Below, piece by piece: positions 42,087-50,984 of a stretch of 64,000 nt of DNA. Position 1 is the first letter of the stretch. Every line of letters starts with the position of its first letter. Position numbers and translations under genes: made by a program. The stretch spans positions 1,822,619-1,886,618 of the forward strand of contig RPFO01000276.1 in the NCBI GenBank assembly GCA_009746045.1. The letters are read 5' to 3'. This DNA is from Mesostigma viride. Lineage: Eukaryota > Streptophyta > Mesostigmatophyceae > Mesostigmatales > Mesostigmataceae. The notes under the pieces are model-generated. The model ran no database searches. It was not told where the DNA came from and saw only the letters and a list, made by a program, of their open reading frames with translations.

Positions 42087-43721
42087 ATGGCTCCCAAGAA
42101 CAACAAGGGAAAGGCACTGATGGGAGCGACTTCCTCGGAGGAGGAGTCGCCGTCGGTGACGAAGTACCAGTCGTCTTCGTCGTCCCCGATGTCCGATGAC
42201 TCGGGGACGTCGGATTCGATTTTGGCGAGCATGCGCCAGGATTTCGAGAACAGGGATGCTCAGGATCCCATGCATCCTGAGGATGCGGCCATGGAGGCAG
42301 CGGACCCAACGTACCGTGACGTTGTGGAGAATGTCGTGGTGCGCGTTCCCCTGATGCGTAGGGCGCGGGGGTCGACCCCAGTGGTGCGTCCGAGGGGACC
42401 ACCATATGCACCACGCGGTGCGGGGGCGGGGCCTTCCGAGTCGGATGAGCAGGCGAGTGGGGAGTCCGGCAGCGTGTCGGAAACCAGCTCGCTGGGTTTG
42501 TTCGGCCTGCAGCCATCGTCGGCTGACGAGGCGCGCAGTGCGCAGGTGGCAGCGGATGCTGCAATGGCGCAGAGCCTGCAGGAGCAGGAGTCCGCGGAAG
42601 AGCGGAGGTTGGCTGTGCGCGCACGTGAGCGCGCCCAACAAATGGAGGACGCTGCTCAGGTCCGCGCGGCATTGATGAGGAGGTCAGCGTCGCCGAGGTC
42701 AGCGTCGCCGACCCATGACGTGGTGAGGAGGGCGGACCTGGCGTGTTTCCAGCGCCTTCGACGGTCCGCAACGATCCCGAGGGAGATTGATGGGGTGCTG
42801 CAGGAGTCGGAGTATTCTTTGACGGGTCCGTCGGCGTCCGAAGCGGACGACCTGGTGGAGATGACGCCGGCTATGCAGGCGCGAGAGAAGGAGGCGCAGA
42901 GGCGGCTAGCGGTCTTCAAGGCGGAGCGGGAGAAGAAGCAGCGGAGGCGGAACGTGATCGCGCAGAGGAAGCTGCGTGAGCAGCAGGAGCGTGACAGGGC
43001 GGAGGCGCTTGCGGCCAGGATTCGGGTGAAGATGTCTCACACCAAGGTGCGGTGTGAGCGTCTCACCCGCGACCTGAAGAGCTGGAAGTACCGGAAAGTC
43101 GCGGAGATAGCACCATTGCAGGGGCCGGCTCGCCGGGAGGCCGAGGAGCGGTATCGCCGGAAGCTGGCCGCCTGGGAGGCAAGCGTAGGTCGCCTGGAGA
43201 GGCGTATGCTGAAGCAGCGACGCCGTATGTCGAAGAACATCAAGAAGGCTGCTGTGAGGGGATGCATGGGGGAGGCGGTAAGAGCTGAATTTGGTTTGAT
43301 GCCGGATGAGCGCATTTCCACCGAGCAACTGTACCATTTCTTGTCGCAGCCAACGCATACCATTTCAAACCGAGACGGCACAGCGGCAAGGACCAGGGTG
43401 ACGCACCGGGGCGAACCCGGTCCAGCGACCTTGTCGCACCGGGAGGACATCCGGAGGCAACTCCAACTGGCCCAGCAGATGCTGGACGAGGGGCGGGAGC
43501 TCACCCCGGCCGAGCATGGCCGCCTAGCAGACACGGTGGCGAGGCTGGTGGCCTCGCTGAAGCCAGCAAAGCGAAGGGCGGGGGTGGACACGGCACCCAG
43601 GAGTCTGCACCAACACGGCACGAGGGCGGGGAGCGGCAGCAGCAGCAGCAGCAACAGCAACAGCAGCAGCAGCAGCAGCCACCACCAGCAGGAACGACCA
43701 CAACCTCCAACATGGCCTTGA
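42087..43721 (+). CDS. LTR element ORF1, gag-like (544 aa)
   Basis: Starts MAPKNNKGKALMG 101 bp after the 5' LTR. Acidic Ser-rich N-terminus, a long charged central part with coiled-coil character (REKEAQRRLAVFKAEREKKQ; REAEERYRRKLAAWE), and a C-terminus with Ser/Gln runs. Position and composition suggest a structural (gag) role. No capsid domain can be named. The stop overlaps the start of the next ORF by 10 bp (ATGGCCTTGA), so translation may be coupled or shifted by -1. Confidence 0.65.
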   Translation: MAPKNNKGKALMGATSSEEESPSVTKYQSSSSSPMSDDSGTSDSILASMRQDFENRDAQDPMHPEDAAMEAADPTYRDVVENVVVRVPLMRRARGSTPVVRPRGPPYAPRGAGAGPSESDEQASGESGSVSETSSLGLFGLQPSSADEARSAQVAADAAMAQSLQEQESAEERRLAVRARERAQQMEDAAQVRAALMRRSASPRSASPTHDVVRRADLACFQRLRRSATIPREIDGVLQESEYSLTGPSASEADDLVEMTPAMQAREKEAQRRLAVFKAEREKKQRRRNVIAQRKLREQQERDRAEALAARIRVKMSHTKVRCERLTRDLKSWKYRKVAEIAPLQGPARREAEERYRRKLAAWEASVGRLERRMLKQRRRMSKNIKKAAVRGCMGEAVRAEFGLMPDERISTEQLYHFLSQPTHTISNRDGTAARTRVTHRGEPGPATLSHREDIRRQLQLAQQMLDEGRELTPAEHGRLADTVARLVASLKPAKRRAGVDTAPRSLHQHGTRAGSGSSSSSNSNSSSSSSHHQQERPQPPTWP

Positions 43722-44122
43722 ATAGGCCCAGGTTTGATCCAAAAAAGAAAGAGGATAAGCTAGTGTTTCCGGGTTTGCCAGAGGGCCATACCCAGGACGA
43801 AGCTAGGGAGTGGTTGTTTAAGTTGTCACATGCATATGCTAGTGATAATGTCCGTGATTGGTTTGCCTCTCTACGTGCGTCCACACCCATCCATCAATCT
43901 GCCAAGCCTATCCAGCAGTTGGTACAATTGTACCAAAAGCGTGCCAGCAGCGGGGTAGACGTGGCAGAAAATGTGTTGTGGGCGCAGTTCATGGTTGATC
44001 TTAGGGCACTTGTTACCACGGGGGAGCACTTAGAAGTGCTTAAGGGCTTCCAGTGGATAGAGGCCTATAAGGTCAATAAGCGTGACTATGTGAGTGACAA
44101 CAAAAATATGTCATGTACATAG
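43712..44122 (+). CDS. LTR element ORF2, gag-like (136 aa)
   Basis: Overlaps ORF1 in the -1 frame. It encodes MALNRPRFDPKKKEDKLVF, LPEGHTQDEAREWLFKLSHA and FMVDLRALVTTGEHLEVL, a helical sequence like the capsid N-half of retrotransposon gags. The frame is lost after 44122; homologous-looking pieces (ELKKLNAKYLVHLW; KKQMQSLVAQVKAVM) continue in other frames. Confidence 0.6.
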   Translation: MALNRPRFDPKKKEDKLVFPGLPEGHTQDEAREWLFKLSHAYASDNVRDWFASLRASTPIHQSAKPIQQLVQLYQKRASSGVDVAENVLWAQFMVDLRALVTTGEHLEVLKGFQWIEAYKVNKRDYVSDNKNMSCT

Positions 44123-44645
44123 AGGGGATGAGGAGCTGAAGAAGCTCAATGCCAAGTACCTAGTACACCTATGGCTACAAAAGGCAGAACTGGACCCACC
44201 ACCCTGTCAGTAATCCTGGCAGGTCTGAAGGATAAGTGGGAGGACTTCAGGAAGGCAATGGCCTATGTGCAGCAATGCCTAGAGCCGTTTGCTGCTGCAG
44301 CCAAGGAGGAAAGGTGAAGCAGGTAAAGGGGGAGGAAGCCTCAGGTACGGGGCTCTCCAAGAAGCAGATGCAGTCGCTGGTAGCCCAGGTAAAGGCGGTA
44401 ATGGGGGGGATAAAAACAAAAACAACAAAAGTGGGGGAGGTGGAAACAAGGGGGGGGAAAGAACAATAACAATAAAAACAGAAAACAAAGTGGGGGAGCT
44501 AGCAAGCCAGGGGGTGCTAAGCCAGCAGGGGGGGACAAGAGGTTGCCTCATGACCCCACCAAACATTGCACTAGGTGCCTTTGTAAGGGGCACCTAAAAG
44601 ATGATTGCTGGAAGGCAAACCCGACTATGGTTCTGACGTTGATGT
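44123..44645 (+). pseudogene. Frame-broken gag C-terminus with CCHC zinc knuckle
   Basis: Several frameshifts. Around 44,567-44,608 it encodes CTRCLCKGHLKDDC, a perfect C-x2-C-x4-H-x4-C zinc knuckle, followed in another frame by CPGCWKTRHPIAAGARC. A Gly/Lys-rich stretch precedes it. Either decay or several sequencing errors in homopolymer runs. Confidence 0.7.
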
Positions 44646-47345
44646 TTGTCCTGGATGCTGGAAAACACGTCACCCCATTGCAGCAGGAGCGCGCTGCACG
44701 GCTCCCAGGCACAACAAGACACGCCAGGGCGCTACAACCGCGCGGGGGCGGCAGACCAGGGAGACTCCTGTAAGCTACCCTCACCATTTTTCACAAATGG
44801 TTTCCTGTTACCTTCTGTCTGCCAAGTGTTGCCTGAGTGTGATGATGTGGATTGGGAAGTGGCATATGACATGACACTGTCACACATGATGCGTGACCCC
44901 ACCATAGCTTCCCTTAGTGCAGCAGCAGAAAAGGTAATCACGTATGGTGCTCTAGCAGAGCAACTGCACAAGGTTATGGGCCATGAGGCTGTGGCTGAAA
45001 GGCTAGCCAATAAAATACAAGGCCATGATCTGGAACAGATGTGCAGGCACGTACGTAAGCACTGTGAGCAATGTCAGCTATATGCTCCTAAGCCCAGAAA
45101 ATGGCATGTGGCCACACCACCACTGGCTAGAGGCAAACTGGTTGGGGATGTTATACACGTGGTGAAGGACACGGTATACTACCTAGTCATAAAGGATGCC
45201 TGGTCAAGGTTTGTGGTAGTGGAGCCCCTGCCTGGGATGGATAAAGAGCAGCTGCACAGAGCTTTACAGATAGCCTTGGCACGTTTTCACCCCATTGAAA
45301 AAGTAATGCTGGATCAGCAGTTTCTCTGCATCCAGGACAGGAATGACCTGCCCAAGATAGAAGTGTCTGGGGCTCAAGATCATGAACGTCAGGGGTTGGT
45401 AGAACGTACCATGAGAGCCATCAGGGATGTGATAAGAAAAATGCCATCCAGGTTGGCTGACTCTGGTAGCTATGCTGACAGGGCATCTTGGGCAGCAGGG
45501 GTGACTACCCAGCTAAACGCCAAACCAATAATGTCCTCACCTTTTGGGGAAATCACCCCAACTGGCCTTCAGTCAGGCAGCTATGCTTCAGAGGTACACA
45601 CTCACTACAACACACAAAGGCAGCACTTAGCCAAGTTGCTGGCAAAGAAAGACAAAAATAATGCCAGGCCTGTGTTTGAAGTGGGGGACCATGTGTTGTT
45701 TTTCAGAGAGGGTGACAGAGGAAGAGCACACTCTGCCAGATGGCACGGTCCAGCTGTAGTCACCAAAATTCATGAAGAAGGGACTGCAGTCACTATACAA
45801 CATGACAGAGAGCGTGTGGTCAGCAAGCATAGACTCAAGCTTTATTACCCACCACTGGCAGACGTGTCAGGGGTAGAATTCTTGGACATGGATTCAGAGC
45901 AGGAGTCTGGTGGATTGATCTCACCCAATGAATTGGCTAAGGACGTCATTGATGCAAGCACTAGTACCACAGTAGAAGCTCCTGTGTTCCTCAGTAGTGC
46001 AGCCCCACTACAACCCAATAGTCCACCTGGGCAGGAGGACGGTGCACAGGGTGAGCAGCAGGTAGCACCTCCCTCACACCTGGAGGAGTCACAAAATAGA
46101 GCAGATCCTGTCGTTCCCAGGAAGTCATTTGCTGAGATTCTTAAGGCCTTGCACAAGGCACACAACACTAAAGCAGTTGTGGCAACAGGTACAGCACAGG
46201 TCAATGCTGTAGGGGATGCAGGTCAAGATCCTAGTATTTTGGCTGTAGACACCCAAGCACAGGTGAGTATCATCAGTGCAGAAGCTGTATCTGGTCTGAA
46301 AATGAAGGCCTCACCATGGGCTAGAGTGTCAGATTTTTCAGGCAAAACCAAAATGCAGGTCAAAGGTCAGGTGAGCATTCAAATCTTGGGTATGCCCACT
46401 CCATTTCAGGTGGTTGAGGGTTACTCAGGGAATGCCCTGTTAGGGGAACCTTTTGTATCTTACCCTGGTGTTGTCATCTCAGCTGGGAGGTTGAGTGTGG
46501 CAGGGGTAGGACAGGTGCCTCTAGATCATTTTAAAATCCCTTTGAGCCAGATTAGCACTGGGTTGGATGCTGCCATCAATGCAGTTAAGCCCAAGTACCT
46601 CCCAGGTCAGGAACCGTGTGTGGAGGACCTCATACACTCTCAAAAGCTACACCCTTCAGCGTTTGGGCTTGGTAGATGGGATGTTGCATCCATGTCTCCC
46701 CTGTCCTATGATGATATTGTACGGGACTGCCAGACGCAGATTGGGTTTCTTAAGTGGCTGGAGGCTTTTACCAAAGCCAGGGAGGAGTGGGTTGTTCCAG
46801 ATGCACGTAGTCCCACACACACACCACCTGTGACTCCTCTTGATGCTATGCCAGCTGGAGCCAAGAAGCTAAGGTTAAAGTTTGTGTGCAAGCATAAACC
46901 TCAGGCTGATGGGGGACCACCCATTTTCCATGCTAGGCCATGTGTTACTGAGTTCAGGGGCTCTACAGAGCTGACAGAGGCTGAGCTTTATACTCCTGGT
47001 ATTCAGCAAACGTCTCTCAAGGTGTTGCTTTCCTTGTTTTTGCATCAGCTTAATACAGGGAAGGATTATGTGTGTAAAGCCACAGATATCAAAAGAGCCT
47101 TTCTAAAGGGGGACCCTGCCATAGCACAGCAGGTCTGGAGAGGTCAGGTATACGTGGTGAATACTCCTAAGGTGTGGCACAGGGATATTGTTCAACCCTT
47201 GTTGAGGCCAAACCTGGGGGTTGAAGGGTTGCAGTCAGCTCCAAAAATTTTTAGGCTGTCTGCACAGGAGGTATTCATGAAGCTAGGGGCCACCTATGAT
47301 GACATTGACCCTTGCTGTTTGTCATCCCACACCCTGATGGAATGA
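44646..47345 (+). CDS. pol: LTR element pol: integrase, aspartic protease, first part of reverse transcriptase
   Basis: An 899-codon frame; the first 60 codons are probably not native. Integrase: H-x4-H-x26-C-x2-C zinc finger (LHKVMGH ... CEQC, residue about 107-140), catalytic core (LVIKDAWSRF, VMLDQQF, QGLVERTMRAIRDVI), and a GPY/F-like C-terminal module (FEVGDHVLFF ... RWHGPAVVTKI, about 355-375). Then a Pro/Glu-rich spacer and a protease-like domain ILAVDTQAQVSII ... GNALLGEPFVSYPG (about 530-610). Then RT with FHARPCVTEF and CKATDIKRAFLKGD (copia-type D-x-K-x-A-F-L-x-G). The frame shifts by one base near 47,310, just before the second RT aspartates. Confidence 0.88.
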   Translation: MSWMLENTSPHCSRSALHGSQAQQDTPGRYNRAGAADQGDSCKLPSPFFTNGFLLPSVCQVLPECDDVDWEVAYDMTLSHMMRDPTIASLSAAAEKVITYGALAEQLHKVMGHEAVAERLANKIQGHDLEQMCRHVRKHCEQCQLYAPKPRKWHVATPPLARGKLVGDVIHVVKDTVYYLVIKDAWSRFVVVEPLPGMDKEQLHRALQIALARFHPIEKVMLDQQFLCIQDRNDLPKIEVSGAQDHERQGLVERTMRAIRDVIRKMPSRLADSGSYADRASWAAGVTTQLNAKPIMSSPFGEITPTGLQSGSYASEVHTHYNTQRQHLAKLLAKKDKNNARPVFEVGDHVLFFREGDRGRAHSARWHGPAVVTKIHEEGTAVTIQHDRERVVSKHRLKLYYPPLADVSGVEFLDMDSEQESGGLISPNELAKDVIDASTSTTVEAPVFLSSAAPLQPNSPPGQEDGAQGEQQVAPPSHLEESQNRADPVVPRKSFAEILKALHKAHNTKAVVATGTAQVNAVGDAGQDPSILAVDTQAQVSIISAEAVSGLKMKASPWARVSDFSGKTKMQVKGQVSIQILGMPTPFQVVEGYSGNALLGEPFVSYPGVVISAGRLSVAGVGQVPLDHFKIPLSQISTGLDAAINAVKPKYLPGQEPCVEDLIHSQKLHPSAFGLGRWDVASMSPLSYDDIVRDCQTQIGFLKWLEAFTKAREEWVVPDARSPTHTPPVTPLDAMPAGAKKLRLKFVCKHKPQADGGPPIFHARPCVTEFRGSTELTEAELYTPGIQQTSLKVLLSLFLHQLNTGKDYVCKATDIKRAFLKGDPAIAQQVWRGQVYVVNTPKVWHRDIVQPLLRPNLGVEGLQSAPKIFRLSAQEVFMKLGATYDDIDPCCLSSHTLME

Positions 47346-48274
47346 TGATGTTTGTCTGGCATGGGGATGATCAGTTAATCTCAGGTCCTAGAGCTGCAGT
47401 GGATGCTTTCATAGCTCAGGTGTCTGCCAGTTTTGAGATTGGCAAGCAGCTAGAGCTGGGCAAGGAGCCAGTCAAGTTCTGTGGCATGATGCTTGAGTTG
47501 CTGCAGCAGCAGGGCAGCTGGGTTTGTTCCATGCAGGCCTCTGCTGAATACATTAAGTCTTGTCTGGATGTCCTGCCTGTTCACATCACCCCTGACATGT
47601 GCCCTACCATTAGAGGCAAGCTTGGTTGGCTATGTGCTACATGTGCACCCCACCTGGCTTTTGTGAGCAGGGTAGATGATGAGGTACTACAGGAGGTAGG
47701 AGCACGGGCAATCAAGCAGTTGTTGCATGATGGTCCACCTTTGATGCTTCACTCACTGGACCTGTTTACTCCCATTCACATCACGTGCATGATGGATAGT
47801 TCAATGGAGTCCAGGGTAGTTACCAAGGTTCAAGCCAGAGAGGCTGGATTGTTTTTCCTGCATAACCAAGGTGGGAAGAAGTCACTAGTCTCCTGGTTCA
47901 GTAGATTGCACAAGAGGAAAGCTGTGAGTAGCAATGTAGCTGAATGCAGGGCTGTGGTATCTTCTGTCTTGCATGCAAGGTATCTCAATCACTTGCTGGT
48001 CTGGCTTCAACACCAGGCTGGTAGCTCTGCAGGAGTGAAAGCACATTTGCTGACTGACTCTCAATCTATCATCTCTTTCCTTGCCAATCCTTTGGCTGTA
48101 CACTCGGACCTGGATTGGATTGTGCTAAAACAGGAATGCAAGTACCTGGAGTCTAAAGCCCACGTCAGGGACAAAGACAATGCTGCAGATGCACTGACCA
48201 AGGTGCCACAAGCAGCAGGACCACAATACCAGGTCTTGTATGGGTTGATGAACCCTGGTTACAGTCTGAAGTGA
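47312..48274 (+). CDS. pol: LTR element pol: end of reverse transcriptase and RNase H
   Basis: Continues RT in a shifted frame with MMMFVWHGDDQLISGP (catalytic D-D, where copia elements have Y-V-D-D). RNase H follows: CMMDSSMESR, VAECRAVVSSVL, LLTDSQSIISFLA and RDKDNAADALTKV (D-E-D-D acidic residues and the A-D-x-x-T-K end). Stop at 48272-48274. The codons before RT motif FV are inferred to be fused to the previous frame in an intact copy. Confidence 0.88.
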   Translation: MLFVIPHPDGMMMFVWHGDDQLISGPRAAVDAFIAQVSASFEIGKQLELGKEPVKFCGMMLELLQQQGSWVCSMQASAEYIKSCLDVLPVHITPDMCPTIRGKLGWLCATCAPHLAFVSRVDDEVLQEVGARAIKQLLHDGPPLMLHSLDLFTPIHITCMMDSSMESRVVTKVQAREAGLFFLHNQGGKKSLVSWFSRLHKRKAVSSNVAECRAVVSSVLHARYLNHLLVWLQHQAGSSAGVKAHLLTDSQSIISFLANPLAVHSDLDWIVLKQECKYLESKAHVRDKDNAADALTKVPQAAGPQYQVLYGLMNPGYSLK

Positions 48275-48649
48275 CTGGCACATTGTACATGTTAGCCCAT
48301 GACCCCCTGCCTAATACTGCAGCTGAAAGGCTGCAGTGGCAGCTGGGTAGTTTTCTGACAGTGAGAAGCACTGGTCTAGAAAGTTGGGACATGATGAATG
48401 TGTTATTTATTGAATAAAATTTTGTGAGACACTTGTTTGGATGACCATGACATGCTGGGGCCTGGAGCACCCATCTCACTCAGTTAAGAAACCATGCTTG
48501 AGACATGGGGCCTTTTTAATGCATCTCTTGTACATGTGTGAGGTGACCTTTGGGTCCTAGTAGGTTATCTGACAGTTTTTTAAGGCATTGGGAATGGCTG
48601 CGTCCATTTGATGGCTATGTGTGTTTCTGTTGAAACCCAAAGAAAACTT

Positions 48650-48657
48650 AAAGTGGG
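48650..48657 (+). other. Polypurine tract
   Basis: AAAGTGGG directly before the 3' LTR, in the position of the plus-strand primer of LTR retrotransposons; similar to the AAGTGGGAG tracts of plant copia elements. Confidence 0.75.
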
Positions 48658-49035
48658 AGTTAGTCTAAGTCTCCCGCCTGTAGCCTAAGTGGACACGTGC
48701 CAGCACCGCCGGCGCCCAATTGGGTACTGGGACGGTGCTGGACTAGAGCAGTCATGGCATGGACACGTGGCTGTACTCAGTATGTGATGAGCCGGTACCT
48801 CAGTACCGGGACTGTAGTTGTCATGCTAGGACTGACTAGATCAGGTTGTAACTGATAGGTTAGTCCGTCCAGGATCAGTAAGTTAGTTTAACTTACGCAA
48901 AGTCTGGCCAGCCATCGTTGACGGCTGGCCAGCAGTATATGTGCCACATTATCCTAATGCCAAGGTGTCTCGTCGTTCACACACACACGCCATTTGGCAG
49001 TGCCCAAGCATTCCAAGCTCAGTGTGTCCATAACT
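48658..49035 (+). repeat. 3' LTR (378 bp)
   Basis: Same sequence as the 5' LTR as far as I can read. Preceded by the polypurine tract AAAGTGGG (48650-48657). Confidence 0.93.
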
Positions 49036-49105
49036 CCCACCAGAGGGGAAGCCGCGTGTTTGCAAGCGCGGTAAGCATGCTAGGCAAGACCCGGGGGTTG
49101 TTGGT
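49036..49105 (+). mobile_element. LINE family 1, copy 3, 3' remainder after LTR element
   Basis: Continues copy 3 after the target-site duplication: AGGGGAAGCCGCGTGTTTGC and GCATGCTAGGCAAGAC align with 38,092-38,140 and 40,412-40,455. The tail is lost. Downstream to 49,470 is AT-rich sequence in which I see nothing else. Confidence 0.7.
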
Positions 49106-49474
49106 GACCCCTGGGTATGCCCCTATACTAATTAAAACCCTCAGCAGGCTCCGCCGCTCCGGGAGAGGCCTTTATACTCTCCCAAACAGGCGCCTCTGAA
49201 TGAGTTCCAAGCCTATCTGTGGCCACTGGACCATAGGGCAGCCCTACTGCACCCGCTAGATGCTTTTGCGATTATTTTACCATTTATTAATAAATTAACT
49301 CACTAATTAATTAAGAACATAACTCCGTTGCATGGGAGCTAATTATATCTAACACATATATAACACAAAATATATTTTCTTACATCATCAAGTAAAGGCA
49401 CCCACGTAAATATAAACAAACCCAACTGCTAACAAGAGATACCACGACAAAACAACTATACAGCCGGCATTAAT

Positions 49475-49930
49475 TAAATTTTAATTAATTAATTAAACTC
49501 GTGCTCCCGTTGGGGGGTCACGGAGCACCGAAGTGCTTTTAATCCCTGTGTGTGCACAACAGGAGAAAGGGCAGAGACCCCCAGTCTCCTTCATGCCTAC
49601 TAAGGCATGCCACAGCTGCATTCGGGCATGCTAGCTAAACGGACACGCTAACGATCCGGCAATCTGTGGGTGCAATAAGACCCATGTGAGCATGGCATAA
49701 CAGGGAGCACGACGGCAAGTGATCTGGTCATAGCCAGGACGTAGCATATGGCTGTACAAGGACTAAGCTAAGGCTACTATGGCTGGTTGTATACCGTGCC
49801 TTATAGCGAATCTGCACGTGACTAGGTATGTTGGCACAGCTAGGCAAACATTCTAAGCATATGCATGGCTGCCATATATATTAAAAATATAAGTACTTAC
49901 AGTTAACGCCAAGCGCATTGGCGTGTACCT
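49475..49930 (-). mobile_element. LINE family 2 3' UTR with TTAA tail, inverted copy
   Basis: The reverse complement aligns with 39,440-39,845 over nearly its full length (CACATGGGTCTTATTGCACC; GTTTGCCTAGCTGTGCCAAC). The (TTAA)n tail is at 49,475-49,497. No ORF is attached. Confidence 0.7.
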
Positions 49931-50178
49931 GATTCGGCATATCTCTGCGATTCCAGCGGCACCGGAACGAGTTCATTCCGACAAGTATCAAGAAAGTTAT
50001 GGCGTTCCGACTTCCCGGTCGCGCGCGAGCGCGAGCCGGCTGTTCGTCTAAGTCGGACGTGAATATTTGCCGACGACATATGGGGTCGACAGTAATTCCT
50101 GGGCTGACAGGAATTAGGTGCTGAACCTACGACGGTATTGGATTAATACGTCGTACGCAGGAAATAGGAACCTTAACC

Positions 50179-50503
50179 TGTGGTCTGTTGGTACCGCAGG
50201 CTTAGTCCTGGACTTCTAGGTGCAGATGCAATAGTCACTGTGGACTGTGCTTTGTGGTCACTGTGCCTGTATGGCAGGCCTACTGTATAGGAACTGGGCG
50301 CTGTACAGGTAGTTAATACTGTACCGGGAGTGTTATTACTGAGCAGGCCTTCTAGGCTGCTCAGGACTAGCAAGCACAGTGCACAAGTATATAAAGAATA
50401 GGCCAGTGCCAATTGGGCATCTCTTGCAAGCCCGCCTCACGTGTGTTGCCTTGACTTGGCAAACTCGTGTACAAGCCTCAAGTGTGTGAGCGCTGTAACA
50501 TTA
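50179..50503. other. Possible solo LTR or promoter-like repeat
   Basis: A 325-bp stretch starting TGTGGTCTG and ending GCTGTAACA with an internal TATA-like GTATATAAAG near 50,390. Ends and size fit an LTR, but I see no second copy in the window and no clear target duplication. Confidence 0.2.
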
Positions 50504-50594
50504 TCCAATTTTAACAAAGCTCCGTTTCCAACCATATTCACACATTGCTGCATTGCAACCATATCCTACACATTGCGTTTATAAAAACGTTAAC

Positions 50595-50945
50595 TCTTAC
50601 AGCAGAGTGAAATCACTCAAACCAAAGCAAACGCCCAGCTATAAACCTATATACAGATCCATGTCAAAGCTCTATACTACGATAAGACCAATGGAAACGC
50701 CTAACGGGAGGAACCTAATAGCCCTGCTGCACCGCAAAATCAGCCCGCGTACGGCGGAGCATGATGTCAGCCATGGCCCGAGTCAGCGCCACCGACAAGC
50801 GCTGACGCCAATATGACGTCCAGGTCCGCGCCGACCATGGGGCCCGCTGGCCCTCCAGGTCCAGCCGGTCCCCCCGGAGCCGGCAACACTCCCGGAGCCG
50901 GCACACGCAATATATGGTGGCTGCCATACTGATATAGCGGCAGTG
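50595..50945 (-). pseudogene. LINE family 2 ORF2 C-terminal end and 3' UTR, copy B
   Basis: Reads WTSYWRQRLSVALTRAMADI, LRRTRADFAVQQGY and stop. The 3' UTR (TATAGCTGGGCGTTTGCTTT, ATTTCACTCTGCTGTAAG) also occurs at 53.5, 53.7 and 60.2 kb. It is fused to the ORF1 of copy B by a deletion of nearly all ORF2. Confidence 0.7.
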
Positions 50946-50984
50946 ACTGCCAAGGGATACAAGCTAGGGCTATTAGCTAGTCTA

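Larger units (their letters stand above)
41609..49035 (+). mobile_element. LTR retrotransposon, Ty1/copia-like RT, nearly complete
   Basis: It is 7,427 bp between 5-bp target duplications CCCAC (41604-41608 and 49036-49040). The two 378-bp LTRs look identical by eye, implying a recent insertion. Internal order: gag-like ORFs, zinc knuckle, integrase, aspartic protease, reverse transcriptase, RNase H. Reading frames are broken at the gag/pol border and inside RT, so this copy may not be autonomous. It sits inside a LINE family 1 copy. A decayed relative is at the right edge of the window. Confidence 0.93.

Noticed and set aside
47300-47345. Programmed frameshift at the RT motif shared by both LTR-element copies
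   Set aside because: The two copies have different lesions (one-base loss versus a four-base insertion a few bases upstream), so shared recoding is not supported.
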